From positions 1 through 64,000 of the forward strand of contig JBAYMT010000002.1 of assembly GCA_041663305.1 (NCBI GenBank): 64,000 nt of DNA. The letters are read 5' to 3'. Of this stretch, positions 63,300 to 64,000 are shown piece after piece. The DNA is from Minisyncoccus sp041663305 (lineage in GTDB: Bacteria > Patescibacteriota > Minisyncoccia > Minisyncoccales > Minisyncoccaceae). Within the stretch, counting starts at the first letter, position 1. Each line of letters opens with the position of its first letter. A program made the translations under genes and the position numbers. The notes under the pieces were generated by a model, which saw nothing but the letters and a program-made list of their open reading frames with translations, did no database searches and had not been told where the DNA came from.

Positions 63300-64000
63300 A
63301 TGAAATACAATCCTGGAGAGATAGAGAAAAAATGGCAAGCTTATTGGGAAAAAAATAAAACCAACAAGACTGAAGATTTTTCGGAAAAGCAAAAATATTA
63401 TTGTTTGGATATGTTTCCTTATCCATCGGGAGTGGGTTTGCATGTCGGGCATTTTAAGGGATACGTGGCGACCGACATCGTGGCTCGTGTAAAGAGGATG
63501 CAGGGATTTGAAGTGTTGCATCCAATTGGATGGGATGCTTTTGGGCTGCCTGCCGAAAACTTTGCTATAAAAACAGGAATTCATCCCGAAATTACCACCG
63601 AAAAAAACATAGAGAACATAAAACACCAAATGAAGATTGCTGGCTTGAGTTATGATTGGGATAGAGAAATAAATACTACTGATAGCGATTATTATAAATG
63701 GACGCAATGGATATTTCTAAAATTATACGAAAAAGGACTTGCTTATAAGAAATTGTTACCGATAAATTGGTGTCCTTCGTGCAAGACGGGACTTGCCAAT
63801 GAAGAGGTTGTAGATGGAAAATGCGAGAGGTGCGGAGCCGAAACCACAAAAAAAGATATTGAGCAGTGGATACTTAAAATAACTGCTTATGCTGATAGAC
63901 TACTTGAAGATTTAGAGACTCTTGATTGGCCGGACAGAATAAAAGAAATGCAAAAAAATTGGATAGGAAGAAGCGAAGGGTGGGAAATAGATTTTGGAAT
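63300..64000 (+). CDS. leuS: Leucyl-tRNA synthetase, N-terminal part (cut by window end)
   Basis: About 233 residues, open to the window end. MKYNPGEIEKKWQAYWEKN and the class I HIGH-type motif in PYPSGVGLHVGHFKGYVATDI (about residues 42-62, HVGH), with HPIGWDAFGLPAENFAIK, identify LeuRS. The Zn-finger-like CPSCKTGLANEEVVDGKCERCG (about 157-178) is the usual insertion. The KMSKS half lies beyond the window. Confidence 0.97.
   Translation, partial: MKYNPGEIEKKWQAYWEKNKTNKTEDFSEKQKYYCLDMFPYPSGVGLHVGHFKGYVATDIVARVKRMQGFEVLHPIGWDAFGLPAENFAIKTGIHPEITTEKNIENIKHQMKIAGLSYDWDREINTTDSDYYKWTQWIFLKLYEKGLAYKKLLPINWCPSCKTGLANEEVVDGKCERCGAETTKKDIEQWILKITAYADRLLEDLETLDWPDRIKEMQKNWIGRSEGWEIDFG

Noticed and set aside
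1..64000. TGA recoding to glycine or tryptophan
   Set aside because: TGA ends several well-aligned genes (uvrC, DUF167, truB), so the standard bacterial code is used.

Overview
The window is a gene-dense, AT-rich bacterial chromosome segment. It encodes about 70 proteins, nearly all on the + strand, plus four tRNAs. Several traits point to an ultra-small, fermentative Patescibacteria/CPR lineage, probably the Parcubacteria side: shortened UvrA and UvrC, a bL28 of about 70 residues, VanW and SIMPL envelope proteins, a TraD-like ATPase followed by small acidic hypotheticals, prepilin-like and short-anchor envelope proteins, and many hypotheticals. TGA is used as a stop (for example uvrC and the DUF167 gene), which argues against the TGA-recoding Gracilibacteria/Absconditabacteria. 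This placement is inference from gene content; no marker phylogeny was possible.

Layout. 1-5295: end of an ABC ATPase, two MacB/FtsX permeases, rubrerythrin, VanW protein. 5296-5826: tandem hairpin repeats. 5827-13463: uvrB-uvrA-uvrC-U32 peptidase operon. 13540-18854: MTH1-like Nudix, CorA, a beta-propeller surface protein, a DUF3298 protein, a beta-CASP nuclease. 18855-20794 (minus): AttH/CrtC-like lipocalin and a DUF2090 aldolase-like protein. 20894-25583: TetR regulator, TspO, NuoF-like subunit, [FeFe] hydrogenase, a membrane protein, MazG. 25584-28650: more hairpin repeats around a small membrane protein, an ATP-cone/Mrr nuclease and YchF. 28651-39094: flavoprotein, TypA, (minus) carbonic anhydrase and NagZ, a superoxide reductase/tRNA-binding-domain fusion, SIMPL, FKBP, TruB, a PAP2-like protein, an N5-glutamine-type methyltransferase, UppP, AlkD. 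39187-43956: TraD-like ATPase cluster. 44000-48677: UvrD-type helicase-nuclease, a ketopantoate-reductase-like protein, PlsY. 48862-51861: a giant prepilin-like LamG/Ig/glycine-rich protein. 51951-54453: PPase, ferredoxin, DUF1858, ComEC-like hydrolase, a candidate structured RNA, a HExxH protein. 54431-60313: tRNAs Val, Gly, Leu and Pro, envelope proteins, slipin, bL28 and repeats. 60425-64000: NTase-like protein, site-2 protease, an atypical solute-binding protein, start of leuS.

Working together: the [FeFe] hydrogenase, NuoF-like subunit, ferredoxin, rubrerythrin and superoxide reductase describe an anaerobe that disposes of electrons as H2 and detoxifies oxygen. UvrABC, AlkD, MTH1, MazG and the helicase-nuclease form a DNA/nucleotide maintenance set. 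Promoters resemble sigma-70 sites, and several sit so close to the start codon that the mRNA must be leaderless or nearly so.

The strongest candidate for something undescribed is a family of intergenic hairpin elements (here called E). Two loop sequences (CTTGCTAG-like and CAGTC-like) and the ends are conserved, while stem sequences change in a compensatory way between copies. They lie just after stop codons, often in tandem. Two reverse-oriented copies sit beside tRNA genes and are accompanied by inverted copies of the tRNA 3' end.
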